DNA of 64,000 bases from Bacteroidales bacterium UBA2712 (GCA_002354055.1 DEKW01000019.1:158577-222576); one strand, 5' to 3'; shown: positions 35,284-45,317, counted from the stretch's first letter. Program-made: numbers and translations. Notes: a model not told the origin generated them from the letters alone.

Positions 35284-35314
35284 ACAAAGGTACAACAAAA
35301 ATTGCACATATGCA
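35284..35314 (-). promoter_or_regulatory. Promoter of the prolyl-tRNA editing gene
   Basis: On the minus strand TACCTTTG (35284-35291) with TTGC (35311-35314) about 20 nt upstream. It fixes the start of the minus-strand gene at 35262. Confidence 0.75.
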
Positions 35315-35341
35315 AGAGCAAAAGACATTTTGCAAGAAAAA

Positions 35342-35373
35342 TTTGCATATGTCAAAAAAAAGTCGTACCTTTG
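35342..35373 (+). promoter_or_regulatory. rsfS: Promoter of rsfS (divergent)
   Basis: TTTGC (35342-35346) and TACCTTTG (35366-35373) with 20 nt between; rsfS starts at 35409. Confidence 0.8.
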
Positions 35374-35408
35374 CACCCGCAAAGGTTTGAATATACCCAA
35401 ATGAATAT

Positions 35409-35774
35409 ATGAAAGAGATTACAACCAAAAAACTCATGGATACCATCGTAGAAGGTATCCGCAACCGCAAAGGACAAAGAATCGTAACAATTGACTTACG
35501 CAAAATCAAAGAGGCTCCCGTCGAGATGATGGTCATCTGCGAGGGACAGAGTAACACCCAGGTAGCCGCTATCGCGGACGAGATTGATGATTTCGTGCGC
35601 ACGACGACCCACGTACATCCTCTCTCCGTAGCCGGACAGGAGAATGCGGAATGGATCGCTATGGATTATGGCACAATTTTTGTCCACGTCATGCAGCGTG
35701 AGCCTCGTGCTTTTTACGACATTGAGCACCTCTGGGCGGACGGAAAAGTAACGGAGTTACCGGAGGTTTTATAA
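35409..35774 (+). CDS. rsfS: Ribosome silencing factor RsfS
   Basis: The 121-residue protein is the usual length of RsfS (YbeB/Iojap family), which binds L14 of the large ribosomal subunit and blocks subunit joining in starvation. Features: IVTIDLRKIKEAPVEMMVICEG, SNTQVAAIADEI, and the C-terminal EWIAMDYGTIFVHVMQREPR followed by FYDIEHLWAD. It stands directly upstream of ftsH, as in many Bacteroidota. Confidence 0.93.
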   Translation: MKEITTKKLMDTIVEGIRNRKGQRIVTIDLRKIKEAPVEMMVICEGQSNTQVAAIADEIDDFVRTTTHVHPLSVAGQENAEWIAMDYGTIFVHVMQREPRAFYDIEHLWADGKVTELPEVL

Positions 35775-35835
35775 TTTACTATTTGGTCAAGTACCATTTA
35801 CCATTTATTTGGTCATTTAGTCATTTAATTATTTT
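35774..35835 (+). repeat. Degenerate 7/8-mer array between rsfS and ftsH
   Basis: Units of the ATTTACC/ATTTGGTC/ATTTAGTC type run from the rsfS stop codon to the base before the ftsH ATG. The unit is shared with the array inside the GH105 gene at 12966. Confidence 0.7.
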
Positions 35836-37890
35836 ATGGCAGATAAGAAAAATTCAAGACAGCAACCCCGCCCGAATAATCCGAACGGGCAACCTTCCGG
35901 TCCGAGGAGATGGATCGGTATCCTGCTTTATACCGCTGCTTTCGCCATCTTGGGATTTTATCTCTTTGGCGACAAAGAAGGTAATGGAGCGAGCAAAGAA
36001 CTGAGTTATACCAAACTGACCGCGTATATCGAGGCAGGAACGATCGAGAAGATTGAGGTCTCTGACGACCTGCAAGCCAAAGCGACCGTCCGTCCGCAAC
36101 ACTATACCATGGTCTTCGGTACGCAGGGCGACGGCGAGAAAGCGAAAGGACAACTGCGTTCGCAGGTGCCTTCGGTAGAGGAGTTCTCTAAATACATGGA
36201 CTCCGTGAACGACAGCCGCAAGGCCGATGGCAAGGCGGCTATCGACGTGACATACGTCAAGAGCCATGACTATTGGTATCTGATACTTGTCAATATCCTT
36301 CCTTTCGCGCTGATGATCCTCTTCTTCGTCTATCTCGGACGAGGCATGGGAAGCGGTCTGGGTGGTGGTATCTTCGGCGTGGGCAAAGCCCAGGCGCAGA
36401 TCTTCGACAAGGAGAAGAAGGATAAAGTGACTTTCGAAGACGTGGCGGGTCTCTATGGCGCCAAACAAGAGGTGCAGGAGATTGTGGAGTTCCTCAAGAA
36501 CCCCAAGAAATATACGGAGATCGGTGCGAAGATCCCCAAGGGAGCGCTTCTCGTAGGCCCTCCGGGAACGGGTAAGACTTTGCTCGCTAAAGCCGTTGCC
36601 GGCGAAGCCGGTGTACCGTTCTTCTCCATGAGCGGTTCGGATTTCGTGGAGATGTTCGTCGGTGTCGGTGCCAGTCGTGTGCGGGATCTCTTCCGTCAGG
36701 CGAAGGAGAAAGCCCCGGCTATCATCTTCATTGATGAGATAGACGCTATCGGTCGTGCCCGTGGAAAGGGTGTCATGACCGGCGGTAACGACGAGCGCGA
36801 GAGTACGCTGAACCAGCTCCTGACGGAGATGGACGGTTTCGGAACGAACAGCGGCGTGATCATCCTTGCCGCTACGAACCGCGCCGATGTGCTCGATGCT
36901 GCGCTCCTTCGTGCCGGACGTTTCGATCGGCAGATACATGTCGAGTTACCGGACCTCCAGGAGCGCAAAGAGATCTTCCAGGTACACCTCCGTCCGCTCA
37001 AACTCGACGAGACGGTAGATATCGATTTCCTGAGCAAGCAGACGCCGGGCTTCTCCGGAGCCGACATAGCGAACGTCTGCAACGAAGCGGCGTTGATAGC
37101 AGCACGCGGCGGACGCAAGAAGATCGGCAAACAGGACTTCATGGACGCGGTAGATCGTATTGTGGGTGGTCTGGAGCGGAAGAACAAGATCATGACCGAA
37201 GAGGAGAAGAAATCCATCGCTTATCATGAGGCAGGCCACGCTACCATCAGCTGGATGCTGCGATGGGCGAACCCCTTAGTCAAAGTGACCATCGTGCCGC
37301 GAGGAATGGCCTTAGGTGCCGCATGGTACTTGCCCGAAGAGCGCCAACTGACCAACGAGGAGCACATCCTCGACGAGCTCTGCTCGTTACTGGGCGGTCG
37401 TGCCGCAGAGCAGCTCTTCCTCGAGCAGACCTCTACCGGCGCCCTCAATGATCTGGAGCGCGCAACCAAACAGGCGTACGCCATGGTGGCTTACTACGGC
37501 ATGAGCGAGAAACTCAAGGATGTCTCCTTCTATGACTCCACCGGACGCTACGACTACGGCTTCACCAAACCTTATTCCGAGCATACGGCTACCACCATTG
37601 ACCAGGAGACCCAGCGTATCATCGCCGACCAGATGGCGCGTGCCAAACAGATCCTGACCGACCATGCGGAAGGTCATCATCAGATAGCCCAACTGCTCAT
37701 CGACCGCGAGGTGATCACCTCCGAAGATGTGGAGCGCATCCTCGGTCCGAGACCGTGGAAGAGCCGCGGAGACGAACTCTTGGAGGTCAATGCCGCTATC
37801 GCGGAAGCAGAGAAAGCCGCCAAGCCCAAACGTCGTGCACCGCGCAAGAAGAAAACACAAGAAAACGCAAATCCTCAAAACGAAGCATAA
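35836..37890 (+). CDS. ftsH: ATP-dependent zinc metalloprotease FtsH
   Basis: The 684-residue inner-membrane protease degrades misfolded membrane proteins and regulatory targets. In order: membrane helix 1 (about 28-46), periplasmic part, membrane helix 2 (about 150-171), AAA+ domain with Walker A GPPGTGKT (about 236-243) and Walker [12 protein letters not shown], second region of homology [19 protein letters not shown], and the zinc site HEAGH (about 463-467). The C-terminus is Lys/Arg-rich ([11 protein letters not shown]). It is full length. The M16 protease gene begins at the next base after its stop. Confidence 0.97.
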   Translation: MADKKNSRQQPRPNNPNGQPSGPRRWIGILLYTAAFAILGFYLFGDKEGNGASKELSYTKLTAYIEAGTIEKIEVSDDLQAKATVRPQHYTMVFGTQGDGEKAKGQLRSQVPSVEEFSKYMDSVNDSRKADGKAAIDVTYVKSHDYWYLILVNILPFALMILFFVYLGRGMGSGLGGGIFGVGKAQAQIFDKEKKDKVTFEDVAGLYGAKQEVQEIVEFLKNPKKYTEIGAKIPKGALLVGPPGTGKTLLAKAVAGEAGVPFFSMSGSDFVEMFVGVGASRVRDLFRQAKEKAPAIIFIDEIDAIGRARGKGVMTGGNDERESTLNQLLTEMDGFGTNSGVIILAATNRADVLDAALLRAGRFDRQIHVELPDLQERKEIFQVHLRPLKLDETVDIDFLSKQTPGFSGADIANVCNEAALIAARGGRKKIGKQDFMDAVDRIVGGLERKNKIMTEEEKKSIAYHEAGHATISWMLRWANPLVKVTIVPRGMALGAAWYLPEERQLTNEEHILDELCSLLGGRAAEQLFLEQTSTGALNDLERATKQAYAMVAYYGMSEKLKDVSFYDSTGRYDYGFTKPYSEHTATTIDQETQRIIADQMARAKQILTDHAEGHHQIAQLLIDREVITSEDVERILGPRPWKSRGDELLEVNAAIAEAEKAAKPKRRAPRKKKTQENANPQNEA

Positions 37891-40695
37891 ATGAAAAAAC
37901 TCGTTTTTACTCTCTCGCTCATTATTGCAGCGATGACCCTCCAGGCGCAAGAGACGCCGGAGAAACTGCCGATGGACCCCGAGGTACGTTACGGCAAGTT
38001 AGACAACGGATTGACCTATTATATCCGTCATAACGAACAACCCAAACAGCGCGCTGAGTTCCATATCGCACAGGCTGTGGGTGCTATCCTCGAAGAGGAT
38101 CACCAGAACGGTCTGGCGCACTTCTTGGAGCACATGGCCTTCAACGGCACCCAACATTTCCCGGGCAAAGGCATCATCAATTATTTCGAGTCCGTGGGTG
38201 TGAATTTCGGCGGAAACATCAACGCCTATACCTCCATCGACGAGACCGTCTATCGCCTCTCGGACGTACCGACGTACCGCGCAGGAATTGTGGACTCGGC
38301 GTTGTTAGTGATGCACGACTGGAGCTGCGGTCTGCTCCTTCTGGACGAAGAGATCGATGCGGAGCGCGGCGTCATCCTCGAGGAGTGGCGTACGGGTCGC
38401 ACAGCGAGTCGTCGTATATGGAAAGAGATGAACGCGAAGATGTACCCGGGTACCCAATACGCCAAACGTGACGTCATCGGCGATACCGCCGTCATCAATA
38501 ACTTCGCTTATCAGGCCCTGCGCGACTACTACCATAAATGGTACGGTCCGGACAATCAGGCGATCATCGTAGTGGGCGACATCAATGTCGATTCCATAGA
38601 GGCGAAGATCAAAGCCCTCTGGGCAGATGTTCCCCGTCGTGCCAACTACGGCGAGCGGCCTATCTATACGGTCAACCACAACGACAAACCGCTGGTGGCT
38701 ATCGTGACGGATAAAGAAGCTGAAGGCAGCCGCGTGACGATGGAGTATAAGTTCGACCAACTGCCCGAAGCTATGCAGGGAACGGCGCAGGAATACATGC
38801 TCAACCTCGTCCGCGAGTTGGCTTGCGACATGCTCAATAACCGCTTCTCGGAGCTCTCCCAAGACCCCAAAGCGTCCTTCACCGGCGCCGGATGTCAGTA
38901 TGGCGAGGCAGCGAAGAAGATGGATGCGTTCTACGGCGTCGTGATTCCCAAAGAGGGCCGCGAGACCGAGGCCTTCAATGACCTGCTTTTCCAACTTGAG
39001 AAGATGCACCGTTACGGCTTTACCAACGCAGAGTTGGAGCGCGTCAAGAGCGAGAAGATGAACTCTATGGAGAAATACTACAACGAGCGTAACACCCGTC
39101 GTAACATCACCTTGGCGCGGGAGTGTATCCGTAATTTCGAAGACGGCGAGTCCATGCCGGGTGCTCAATGGGAGTACGAGTTCGTGCAGGCGGTTCTGCC
39201 GCTCGTATCGCTGGAGACTGTGAATAACGTAGCGAAAGCGCTCATCCATGCGAACCCGACCATCGCTATCTCCGGTCCGGAGAAAGAAGGTGTGAATATC
39301 CCGTCTGAGGAGACCATTTTAGCGGCTATCGCCGGACAAAGCGACTTGGCGATCGAAGCGCCCGTAGAGGAGGTGATTGACACCGAGCTCGTGAAGAAGG
39401 CGCCGCATAAGGGCAAGATCAAATCCTTCCGTGAGAACGAAGAGATAGAGGCTACGGAGTGGATCCTCTCCAACGGCATCAAAGTGGTCTTCCACCCGAC
39501 AGATTTCAAAGCGGACGAGATCCTCATGCAGGCTTTCTCGAAAGGTGGTCTTTCGCAAGTGAAGACCGAAGACCTGCCGTCCGCAGAAGTGGCTACTTCG
39601 CTGATTGAGATGAGCGGTATAGGTCGTTTCTCCGCTACCCAGCTGGAGAAAGCCCTGACGGGCAAGACCGTCTCTGTTTCCGCAGAGATCTCCGAGAACG
39701 TGGAGCGGATGCACGGTTCGTCGTCGATCAAGGACCTCGAGACGATGTTGCAGCTGACGTACCTCTACTTCACGGCGCCGCGTCGTGACGAGAAAGCGTA
39801 CGAGACTTTCATGGGACTCCTGCGTAATCAGCTCGCTAACCGCGACAAGAACCCCAAGATTGCGTTCTCCGACTCCGTACAGATGATGAGCACGAACCAC
39901 TCGCCGCGTACGATTCTCTTCAATAACGAGATGCTCGACCGCGTGAGCCTCGATAAGGCGTTAGAGGTCTATAAAGCACGCTTCGCGAACCCGGCGGACT
40001 TCACCTTTGTCTTTGTCGGAAACATCAACCCCAAGGATCCGAAAGTGCAGGAGTTGATATGCCTCTGGCTCGGCGGAATGAAGACGAAGAAATGTGCCCG
40101 TGAAGAAGTGATTGACCATCATATCACCGTAACGATGGGTCAACAGAAGAACTACTTCAGCCGCGCGATGGAGACCACGACGGCTTCCAACCGCATCCAG
40201 TACACCTCGTATGACATTCCTTTCACGATGGCAAATGACCTGAATATGGAGATGATCGGACGCATCCTCTCTACCCGCTATTTGGAGTCCATCCGTGAGC
40301 GCGAAGGAGGTTCGTATGGTGTCGGCACATATGGTTATGTAATGGGTCTGCCGAGTCCTCGCGCAGGTCTGCTCATGCAGTTTGATACAGATCCCAAGAA
40401 GCAGGAACGACTCATGGAGATCATCCATGAAGAGGTCCAGACCATCGTTGCTAACGGTCCGCTTGCCAGCGACCTGCAGAAGGAGAAAGAATCGATGCTG
40501 AAGGATTTCCAAGAGGATCTGGAGAAGAATACCTATTGGCGTCAATCGCTTTACATGTATTACATGTACGGCCACAATAACATCCGTGACTACAAGGCAG
40601 CTGTAGAGGCGATTACCGCTGAGACCGTACAAGAGACTCTTCGCAAGTTAGTCTCCGCAGGCAATGTATTCGAAGTCGTAATGTTCCCGGAATAA
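37891..40695 (+). CDS. M16 family zinc metalloprotease, exported
   Basis: The 934-residue protein has a signal peptide (ending MTLQAQ at about residue 20) and two M16 halves. The inverted zinc motif HFLEH is present at about residues 76-80 (NGLAHFLEHMAFNGTQHF), with the downstream Glu supplied by the ILEEWRTGR region. The second half has the usual inactive partner with REREGGSYGVGTYGYV. It resembles the PqqL/insulinase-like peptidases of Bacteroidota and should degrade peptides in the periplasm. It starts immediately after ftsH and precedes surE, so it is probably cotranscribed. Confidence 0.92.
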   Translation: MKKLVFTLSLIIAAMTLQAQETPEKLPMDPEVRYGKLDNGLTYYIRHNEQPKQRAEFHIAQAVGAILEEDHQNGLAHFLEHMAFNGTQHFPGKGIINYFESVGVNFGGNINAYTSIDETVYRLSDVPTYRAGIVDSALLVMHDWSCGLLLLDEEIDAERGVILEEWRTGRTASRRIWKEMNAKMYPGTQYAKRDVIGDTAVINNFAYQALRDYYHKWYGPDNQAIIVVGDINVDSIEAKIKALWADVPRRANYGERPIYTVNHNDKPLVAIVTDKEAEGSRVTMEYKFDQLPEAMQGTAQEYMLNLVRELACDMLNNRFSELSQDPKASFTGAGCQYGEAAKKMDAFYGVVIPKEGRETEAFNDLLFQLEKMHRYGFTNAELERVKSEKMNSMEKYYNERNTRRNITLARECIRNFEDGESMPGAQWEYEFVQAVLPLVSLETVNNVAKALIHANPTIAISGPEKEGVNIPSEETILAAIAGQSDLAIEAPVEEVIDTELVKKAPHKGKIKSFRENEEIEATEWILSNGIKVVFHPTDFKADEILMQAFSKGGLSQVKTEDLPSAEVATSLIEMSGIGRFSATQLEKALTGKTVSVSAEISENVERMHGSSSIKDLETMLQLTYLYFTAPRRDEKAYETFMGLLRNQLANRDKNPKIAFSDSVQMMSTNHSPRTILFNNEMLDRVSLDKALEVYKARFANPADFTFVFVGNINPKDPKVQELICLWLGGMKTKKCAREEVIDHHITVTMGQQKNYFSRAMETTTASNRIQYTSYDIPFTMANDLNMEMIGRILSTRYLESIREREGGSYGVGTYGYVMGLPSPRAGLLMQFDTDPKKQERLMEIIHEEVQTIVANGPLASDLQKEKESMLKDFQEDLEKNTYWRQSLYMYYMYGHNNIRDYKAAVEAITAETVQETLRKLVSAGNVFEVVMFPE

Positions 40696-40696
40696 G

Positions 40697-40724
40697 GGTG
40701 TGTGGTGTAAGGTGTAAAGTGTAT
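40697..40724 (+). repeat. GGTGTAA heptamer array overlapping the surE start
   Basis: Four heptamers GGTGTGT, GGTGTAA, GGTGTAA, AGTGTAT fill the whole gap between the M16 stop codon and surE, and the last two bases are part of the surE ATG. Confidence 0.85.
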
Positions 40725-41469
40725 GAATATAGTTGTAGTGAATGACGACGGGTGGGGAACGGCAGGTATCCGTCTACTGGCGAAAGAGATGACCCGATTA
40801 GGTCGCGTGACGGTGGTCTGCCCCGATGGGCCACGAAGCGGTTATGCGGCTTCTATCACCGCTGCCAAACCTATCTATCTGCGGAAGATAGAGGAGCACG
40901 ATCTCAACGGTGCCGAGGTCTATGTGACTAACGGAACCCCGGCGGATTGTGTGAAGATCGCCCGTGAGTACCTCTTTCCGGATACTCCGATAGACCTCGT
41001 CGTTTCGGGTATCAACCATGGTTCTAACGCAGCCATCAATGCCATGTATTCCGGTACGATCGGTGCATGTCTCGTAGCGGCAGAGAAGGGCATTCCTGCT
41101 ATCGGATGGTCGATCAACAGTCATGAGATGGACGTCGATCTACACTGGTTGCAGCCTTTCCTTTGTGACGTGACGAAGCACCTCTACGAAGAGGGTATCT
41201 CCCCGCGCACGTGCTATAATATTAACGCGCCTGTGGGCGAGATAGAAGGAATGCGATGGACGAGGCAATGTGTGGGACATTGGGCGAATGAGTTAGCGCC
41301 TATTGAGGACGAACCTCTGCCCGAAGGAGTATTGAAAGGATGGAAACTCGCCGGTGCTTTCATCAACGACGAGCCTTCGGCGACCGACACGGATATCTGG
41401 GCGATGGATCATCAGTTACTCGCCATCACTCCGCTCTCATTAGACTGGACAGATTATGGATCGCTTTGA
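40723..41469 (+). CDS. surE: 5'/3'-nucleotidase SurE
   Basis: The 248-residue protein begins MNIVVVNDDGWGTAGIRLL, the SurE signature with the metal-binding Asp pair (NDDG). Further family features: VVCPDGPRSGYAASIT, VTNGTPADCVKIA, and LVVSGINHGSNAAINAMYSGT. It dephosphorylates nucleoside monophosphates in the cytoplasm. Length is normal. A heptamer array sits directly on the start codon. Its end overlaps the next small gene by 14 bp. Confidence 0.95.
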   Translation: MNIVVVNDDGWGTAGIRLLAKEMTRLGRVTVVCPDGPRSGYAASITAAKPIYLRKIEEHDLNGAEVYVTNGTPADCVKIAREYLFPDTPIDLVVSGINHGSNAAINAMYSGTIGACLVAAEKGIPAIGWSINSHEMDVDLHWLQPFLCDVTKHLYEEGISPRTCYNINAPVGEIEGMRWTRQCVGHWANELAPIEDEPLPEGVLKGWKLAGAFINDEPSATDTDIWAMDHQLLAITPLSLDWTDYGSL

Positions 41470-41734
41470 TCGATATTGGATAGGAATATTGGTCGGTTTG
41501 CTTTTGCCAGCAGCGTTCGGACTCACCTATATCGAGGTGATGAATCTCTGGTATCCGCTGCAGACCCTGCAGTTTCACGCCGGAGGCGTGTTGAGCAAGT
41601 TGTTGCTGGTAAGTGTCTTTCCGGATCTGGCGTTGATCTTTGTCTTCTATACCACCGACACCTGGCGGTTGTCGAAAGGCATCTTAGCCGGCGCTATGCC
41701 TTACATTTTGGCTGCGCTGTTAGTGTCGATGTGA
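41456..41734 (+). CDS. Small hypothetical membrane protein downstream of surE
   Basis: The 92-residue protein has three hydrophobic segments (about 8-27, 46-64 and 74-91) and starts inside surE (14-bp overlap), implying coupling. Its 3' end overlaps the convergent lpxB gene by about 41 bp. I do not know the family; a small conserved membrane protein between surE and lpxB is what the layout suggests. Confidence 0.7.
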   Translation: MDRFDRYWIGILVGLLLPAAFGLTYIEVMNLWYPLQTLQFHAGGVLSKLLLVSVFPDLALIFVFYTTDTWRLSKGILAGAMPYILAALLVSM

Positions 41735-42842
41735 TGATTGCTGCAGCTTTCCCGGCGGCAGGTTCAACGCCTAAGATAGAATGAATATGCTCGTACTCCG
41801 CGAGCATATTTTTTGTATAAGTTGGGTCGTTCAGCAGCCTCTCTAACTCGGCGGACACGTTCTCTACCGTAAAATCATTCGCCACGCACTCTTTGATAAC
41901 CTCCCGTTCCGCGATGATATTCACCAAGGTGAAATGACGGATGGAGAACAATAGGGGTTGCGCCCAGCGGATCAGCCCGATGAGGCGTGAGCATGCCAGA
42001 TGATAGACCGCCACCTGCGGACATCCGATGAGGGCGGTCTCCAAGGTAGCCGTTCCGGAGTTGACCACTGCTGCCTTGGCGGTCCGGAGCGTGCCGTACG
42101 TGTCGTGTGTCAGACTCTCGCCATCCGCCATATATGGCTGATAGAAACTATCCTCTATTCCCGGCGCTGCACAGACCACTATCGAGTAATCTGTAAACCG
42201 CCGTGCCGCCTCAATCATTCGCGGCAGGCAATGACTGATCTCTGAAGGTCTGGAACCAGGAAGAATAGCAATCGTCTTTGCCTCTCCCCCTTCCTCTTTC
42301 ACCTTTAACCTTTCACCTTTCGCCTTTATACCGTTAATCTCCTCCGCGGTCGGGTTACCGACATACGTGCATTTGTAACCATACTTCGCGTAGAAAGACG
42401 GTTCAAAGGGAAAGATGCCCAACACCTCGTCGCAGAGGCGGGCTATCTTGTGAATCCGCCGGCGTTTCCACGCCCACACTTTCGGCGGGATATAATAGTA
42501 GATTCTTGTTTGGGGCAGATGTTGTCGGCAGAAAGCCGCCATCCGCAGGTTGAAGGACGGGTAGTCGATGAGGATAAGCGTGTCCGGTCGGTCTTGCAGA
42601 AGGGTCTCCTTGGCAATGCGGAAATTATCCTTCACATCCCGCCAGTGCTTCATCACAGCGGCAAAGCCCATAAACGCCATGTGGCGTATATGGCGATGCA
42701 AGGTGCAGCCCTCCGCAGCCATCTTGTCGCCTCCCAGACCGCTTATCTGCGCCTCGGGATCGCGAAGACGGATCTGCTTAATCAGCGCAGCGGCGTGCAA
42801 GTCGCCGGACGCTTCGCCCGCTATGATATAGTATTGTGCCAC
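41694..42842 (-). CDS. lpxB: Lipid-A-disaccharide synthase LpxB
   Basis: LpxB joins UDP-diacylglucosamine and lipid X to the lipid A disaccharide on the inner-membrane face. Visible: YYIIAGEASGDLHAAALI at the N-terminus, DTLILIDYPSFNLRMA, YYIPPKVWAWKRRRIHKI, ILPGSRPSEIS and the NSGTATLETALIG acceptor region. I chose the GTG at 42842 (AQYYIIAGEASG follows) because the further upstream TTG lies in the 11-bp repeat array. A heptamer array (42296-42330) codes an in-frame insertion IKAKGERLKVKEEGGE, which is not part of LpxB proteins as I know them. Confidence 0.9.
   Translation of the reverse strand: MAQYYIIAGEASGDLHAAALIKQIRLRDPEAQISGLGGDKMAAEGCTLHRHIRHMAFMGFAAVMKHWRDVKDNFRIAKETLLQDRPDTLILIDYPSFNLRMAAFCRQHLPQTRIYYYIPPKVWAWKRRRIHKIARLCDEVLGIFPFEPSFYAKYGYKCTYVGNPTAEEINGIKAKGERLKVKEEGGEAKTIAILPGSRPSEISHCLPRMIEAARRFTDYSIVVCAAPGIEDSFYQPYMADGESLTHDTYGTLRTAKAAVVNSGTATLETALIGCPQVAVYHLACSRLIGLIRWAQPLLFSIRHFTLVNIIAEREVIKECVANDFTVENVSAELERLLNDPTYTKNMLAEYEHIHSILGVEPAAGKAAAIITSTLTAQPKCKA
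42296..42330. repeat. In-frame CTTTCAC heptamer array inside lpxB
   Basis: Five heptamers CTTTCAC, CTTTAAC, CTTTCAC, CTTTCGC, CTTTATA. They code a charged loop between the VGNPTAEE region and the ILPGSRPSE motif of LpxB. Confidence 0.85.
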
Positions 42843-42886
42843 AAACAACCAACGTATAACCAACGAATCACCAACGAATCACTAAC
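42843..42886. repeat. 11-mer x4 array between glmM and lpxB, abutting the lpxB start
   Basis: On the minus strand four 11-bp units GTTAGTGATTC, GTTGGTGATTC, GTTGGTTATAC, GTTGGTTGTTT begin inside the glmM stop codon and end at the base before the lpxB GTG. Confidence 0.85.
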
Positions 42887-44252
42887 GGATGACACGTATG
42901 ACGCTCTGCGCGAGGTCGTTTGCCTTCTCCATTGTGGCCGCTTCGGAATAAACGCGGATGATGGGTTCGGTATTGGACTTGCGGAGGTGTACCCATCCGT
43001 CAGCGAAATCTATCTTCACGCCGTCGCGGTCGTTGACGCGTTCGTTCTTGTAGAGTTCTTTGACGCGTGCCAGGATGGCATCCACATCGGTGTCCGGCGT
43101 GAGGTCGATGCGGTTTTTGGAGATGCAGTAGTCGGGCAGGGTACGCCGCAGTTCGCTGACCTTCATGTCCAATTTTGCCAAATGACTCAGGAAGAGTGCG
43201 ATGCCGACCAGCGCGTCGCGTCCGTAGTGGCACTCGGGGTAAATGACACCGCCGTTGCCTTCGCCGCCAATGACGGCGTTCACGCGTTTCATTTCCGCCA
43301 CCACATTCACTTCACCCACTGCACTTGCGCTGTATTCGCCGCCGTGCGCTTTGGTTACATCGCTCAAGGCGCGGGTGGAGGACATATTGCTTACCGTGTT
43401 GCCCGGCGTGTGGCGAAGGATATAATCCGCGACGCTGACGAGGGTGTACTCCTCTCCGAACATCTCTCCGTTTTCGCAGATGATCGCCAGACGATCGACG
43501 TCCGGATCGACTACAAAACCCACATCCGCCTTGCCGGACTTGAGCAGGTCGCTGATCTGAGTCAGGTGTTGGGGCAGCGGTTCGGGGTTATGCGGGAAAT
43601 GGCCGTTCGGCGTGCAGTTCAGTTCGATGATATTCTCTACGCCGACAGCTTTCAGGATAGCGGGAATAGCTAATCCGCCGACAGAGTTGACACAGTCGAT
43701 AGCAACCGTGAAATGGCGTTTTTTGATGGCCTCTACATCCACGAGTTTCAGTTTCAGGACCTGCTCAATATGGTAAGGCAGGTAATCTTTGGTCGTCATA
43801 TGACCCAACTGATCCACCTCGGCAAAGGTAAAATCCTCTTTTTCGGCGATTGCCAGCACGCCTTTTCCTTCAGCATCATTGAGAAACTCGCCTTTCTCGT
43901 TGAGGAGCTTGAGGGCGTTCCATTGCTTGGGGTTATGGCTGGCGGTGAGGATGATTCCTCCAGCGGCCTGCTCACCGGTGACGGCTAACTCCGTCGTGGG
44001 CGTTGAAGCGAGGCCTATATTGACCACGTCATAGCCCATTCCCATAAGTGTTCCGCACACAATCTGATCGACCATCTGTCCGCTGATACGGGCATCTCGA
44101 CCCACCACAATCTTGTTGTTACCGGGCATAGCAGCGCGGCGTTGCGTTGCGTACGCAGCGGTAAAACGAACGATATCCACGGGGTTCAAACCCTCTCCCA
44201 CACGGCCGCCGATAGTGCCGCGGATACCGGAAATACTCTTTACTAAACTCAT
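42882..44252 (-). CDS. glmM: Phosphoglucosamine mutase (GlmM-like phosphohexomutase)
   Basis: The 456-residue cytoplasmic enzyme of the alpha-D-phosphohexomutase family interconverts glucosamine-6-phosphate and glucosamine-1-phosphate for UDP-GlcNAc synthesis. The phosphoserine loop ILTASHNPKQWNALK, metal loop DPDVDRLAI, sugar loop GEGNGGVIYP and the phosphate-binding RKSNTEPIIRVYSEA are all visible. A phosphomannomutase activity cannot be excluded by eye. It stands between a DUF4827-like lipoprotein gene and lpxB, which uses products of the same pathway. Confidence 0.9.
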   Translation of the reverse strand: MSLVKSISGIRGTIGGRVGEGLNPVDIVRFTAAYATQRRAAMPGNNKIVVGRDARISGQMVDQIVCGTLMGMGYDVVNIGLASTPTTELAVTGEQAAGGIILTASHNPKQWNALKLLNEKGEFLNDAEGKGVLAIAEKEDFTFAEVDQLGHMTTKDYLPYHIEQVLKLKLVDVEAIKKRHFTVAIDCVNSVGGLAIPAILKAVGVENIIELNCTPNGHFPHNPEPLPQHLTQISDLLKSGKADVGFVVDPDVDRLAIICENGEMFGEEYTLVSVADYILRHTPGNTVSNMSSTRALSDVTKAHGGEYSASAVGEVNVVAEMKRVNAVIGGEGNGGVIYPECHYGRDALVGIALFLSHLAKLDMKVSELRRTLPDYCISKNRIDLTPDTDVDAILARVKELYKNERVNDRDGVKIDFADGWVHLRKSNTEPIIRVYSEAATMEKANDLAQSVIRVIR

Positions 44253-44253
44253 A

Positions 44254-44790
44254 TTATTGCTTTACTTTGATTTTCAGAATATAGACATAGGGTGTCACGG
44301 AGGTCTGGTCTTCCGTGAAACCTAACTTGCTGGGCACAATGATCTCGCATTGCGCGTCGGTATATTTCATCAATTTTACCGCCACATGCCATCCCACGCA
44401 CTCGCATTCCACGCCGTTCTGGTAGTGAAACTCCTTCGGGAAGGCCTGGTCGAGCGTCGTCCAATAACTCAGCGTGTCGGCGTTTTCCGTCAACTCAAAC
44501 TGCTTGTACCGCGCCACGATCAAATCGTTCGGGACAATCTCATAAGACGTGTCTCCACGCTGGATGAGGTGGAAATAGAGGTTGTCGTACCCGCTGACTT
44601 TATAGTACTCTTTCTCGCCCCACTGATGATCTTCCGCGGGTTCTTCCTCAATGATCTGAAGGCCGTTGCGACTGATATAATTGGCAATCAGTTTATCCTC
44701 CTTGTCGCGCAATCTGGAGTACGTGTTGGACGTGCATCCGGCGGTCATGAGACCCAAGCCGATAAGCAACATTAGAATCGTTTTTTTCAT
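44254..44790 (-). CDS. DUF4827-like lipoprotein
   Basis: The 178-residue protein has a lipobox (MTAGC, Cys19). The remainder (DKLIANYISRNGLQIIEEEP, GDTSYEIVPNDLIVARYKQF, GFTEDQTSVTPYVYILKIKV) matches the DUF4827 group of Bacteroidales lipoproteins, distantly FKBP-like. It is coupled (4-bp overlap) to another FKBP-like lipoprotein upstream and ends 1 bp before glmM. The exact role is unknown; a periplasmic folding factor is a reasonable inference. Confidence 0.8.
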   Translation of the reverse strand: MKKTILMLLIGLGLMTAGCTSNTYSRLRDKEDKLIANYISRNGLQIIEEEPAEDHQWGEKEYYKVSGYDNLYFHLIQRGDTSYEIVPNDLIVARYKQFELTENADTLSYWTTLDQAFPKEFHYQNGVECECVGWHVAVKLMKYTDAQCEIIVPSKLGFTEDQTSVTPYVYILKIKVKQ

Positions 44791-45317
44791 TCTTCTATCT
44801 CTAAATCTATGATTACATTTTCAAAAGGCGGCACATGCTCCGTCCCCTGTTGTCCAAAGGCGGTGTACCAAGGTGCGAACATCCGCATTTTGGCGCCCGG
44901 GTGCATCTCCCGTAGGTTCTGATCGACGGCGTGTGGCAGTTCGTTCTTGCCGAGCGTGTATGTCCCTTTCGTGTCCTCCAGCAGCTTTCCGTCCAGCGAA
45001 TAAACGCGCATGTGGATGGTGTACGGCTTTTGGGGTTGCAATGTCGGCTCCTCCGTCCGTCCTGGGTCGAAGAGGTGTATCCATGCGTGCGCCTCGTAGA
45101 GTGCAAAGGGCTCTTCCTGGGCCTGAACGGCTTGTTCGACGGCCTTATCCGCCGCCTCCGCCATGCGGAGCGTCATCTCCATCAACGCCAGCTGGGTTGT
45201 GTCCTCTTTGGGCTTTTCTCCCTTGCGTTGACTGGGTCGCTGCGGCCCTTGCCCTCCACAACCGCAGAGCAACACCAAGATAAAAACAAAGATGCTTATT
45301 TGCTTACCGCTCATCAT
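44787..45317 (-). CDS. FKBP-type peptidyl-prolyl isomerase-like lipoprotein
   Basis: The 176-residue protein has a lipobox (VLLCGC). The N-terminal half is helical, and the C-terminal half has the FKBP layout: YTIHMRVYSLDGKLLEDT, HAVDQNLREMHPGAKMRMF, APWYTAFGQQGTEHVPPFEN, and VIIDLEIEE. This fits periplasmic proline isomerases, though active-site completeness could not be judged. The start overlaps the end of the hybrid sensor gene by 4 bp and its end overlaps the DUF4827-like gene by 4 bp. Confidence 0.8.
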   Translation of the reverse strand: MMSGKQISIFVFILVLLCGCGGQGPQRPSQRKGEKPKEDTTQLALMEMTLRMAEAADKAVEQAVQAQEEPFALYEAHAWIHLFDPGRTEEPTLQPQKPYTIHMRVYSLDGKLLEDTKGTYTLGKNELPHAVDQNLREMHPGAKMRMFAPWYTAFGQQGTEHVPPFENVIIDLEIEE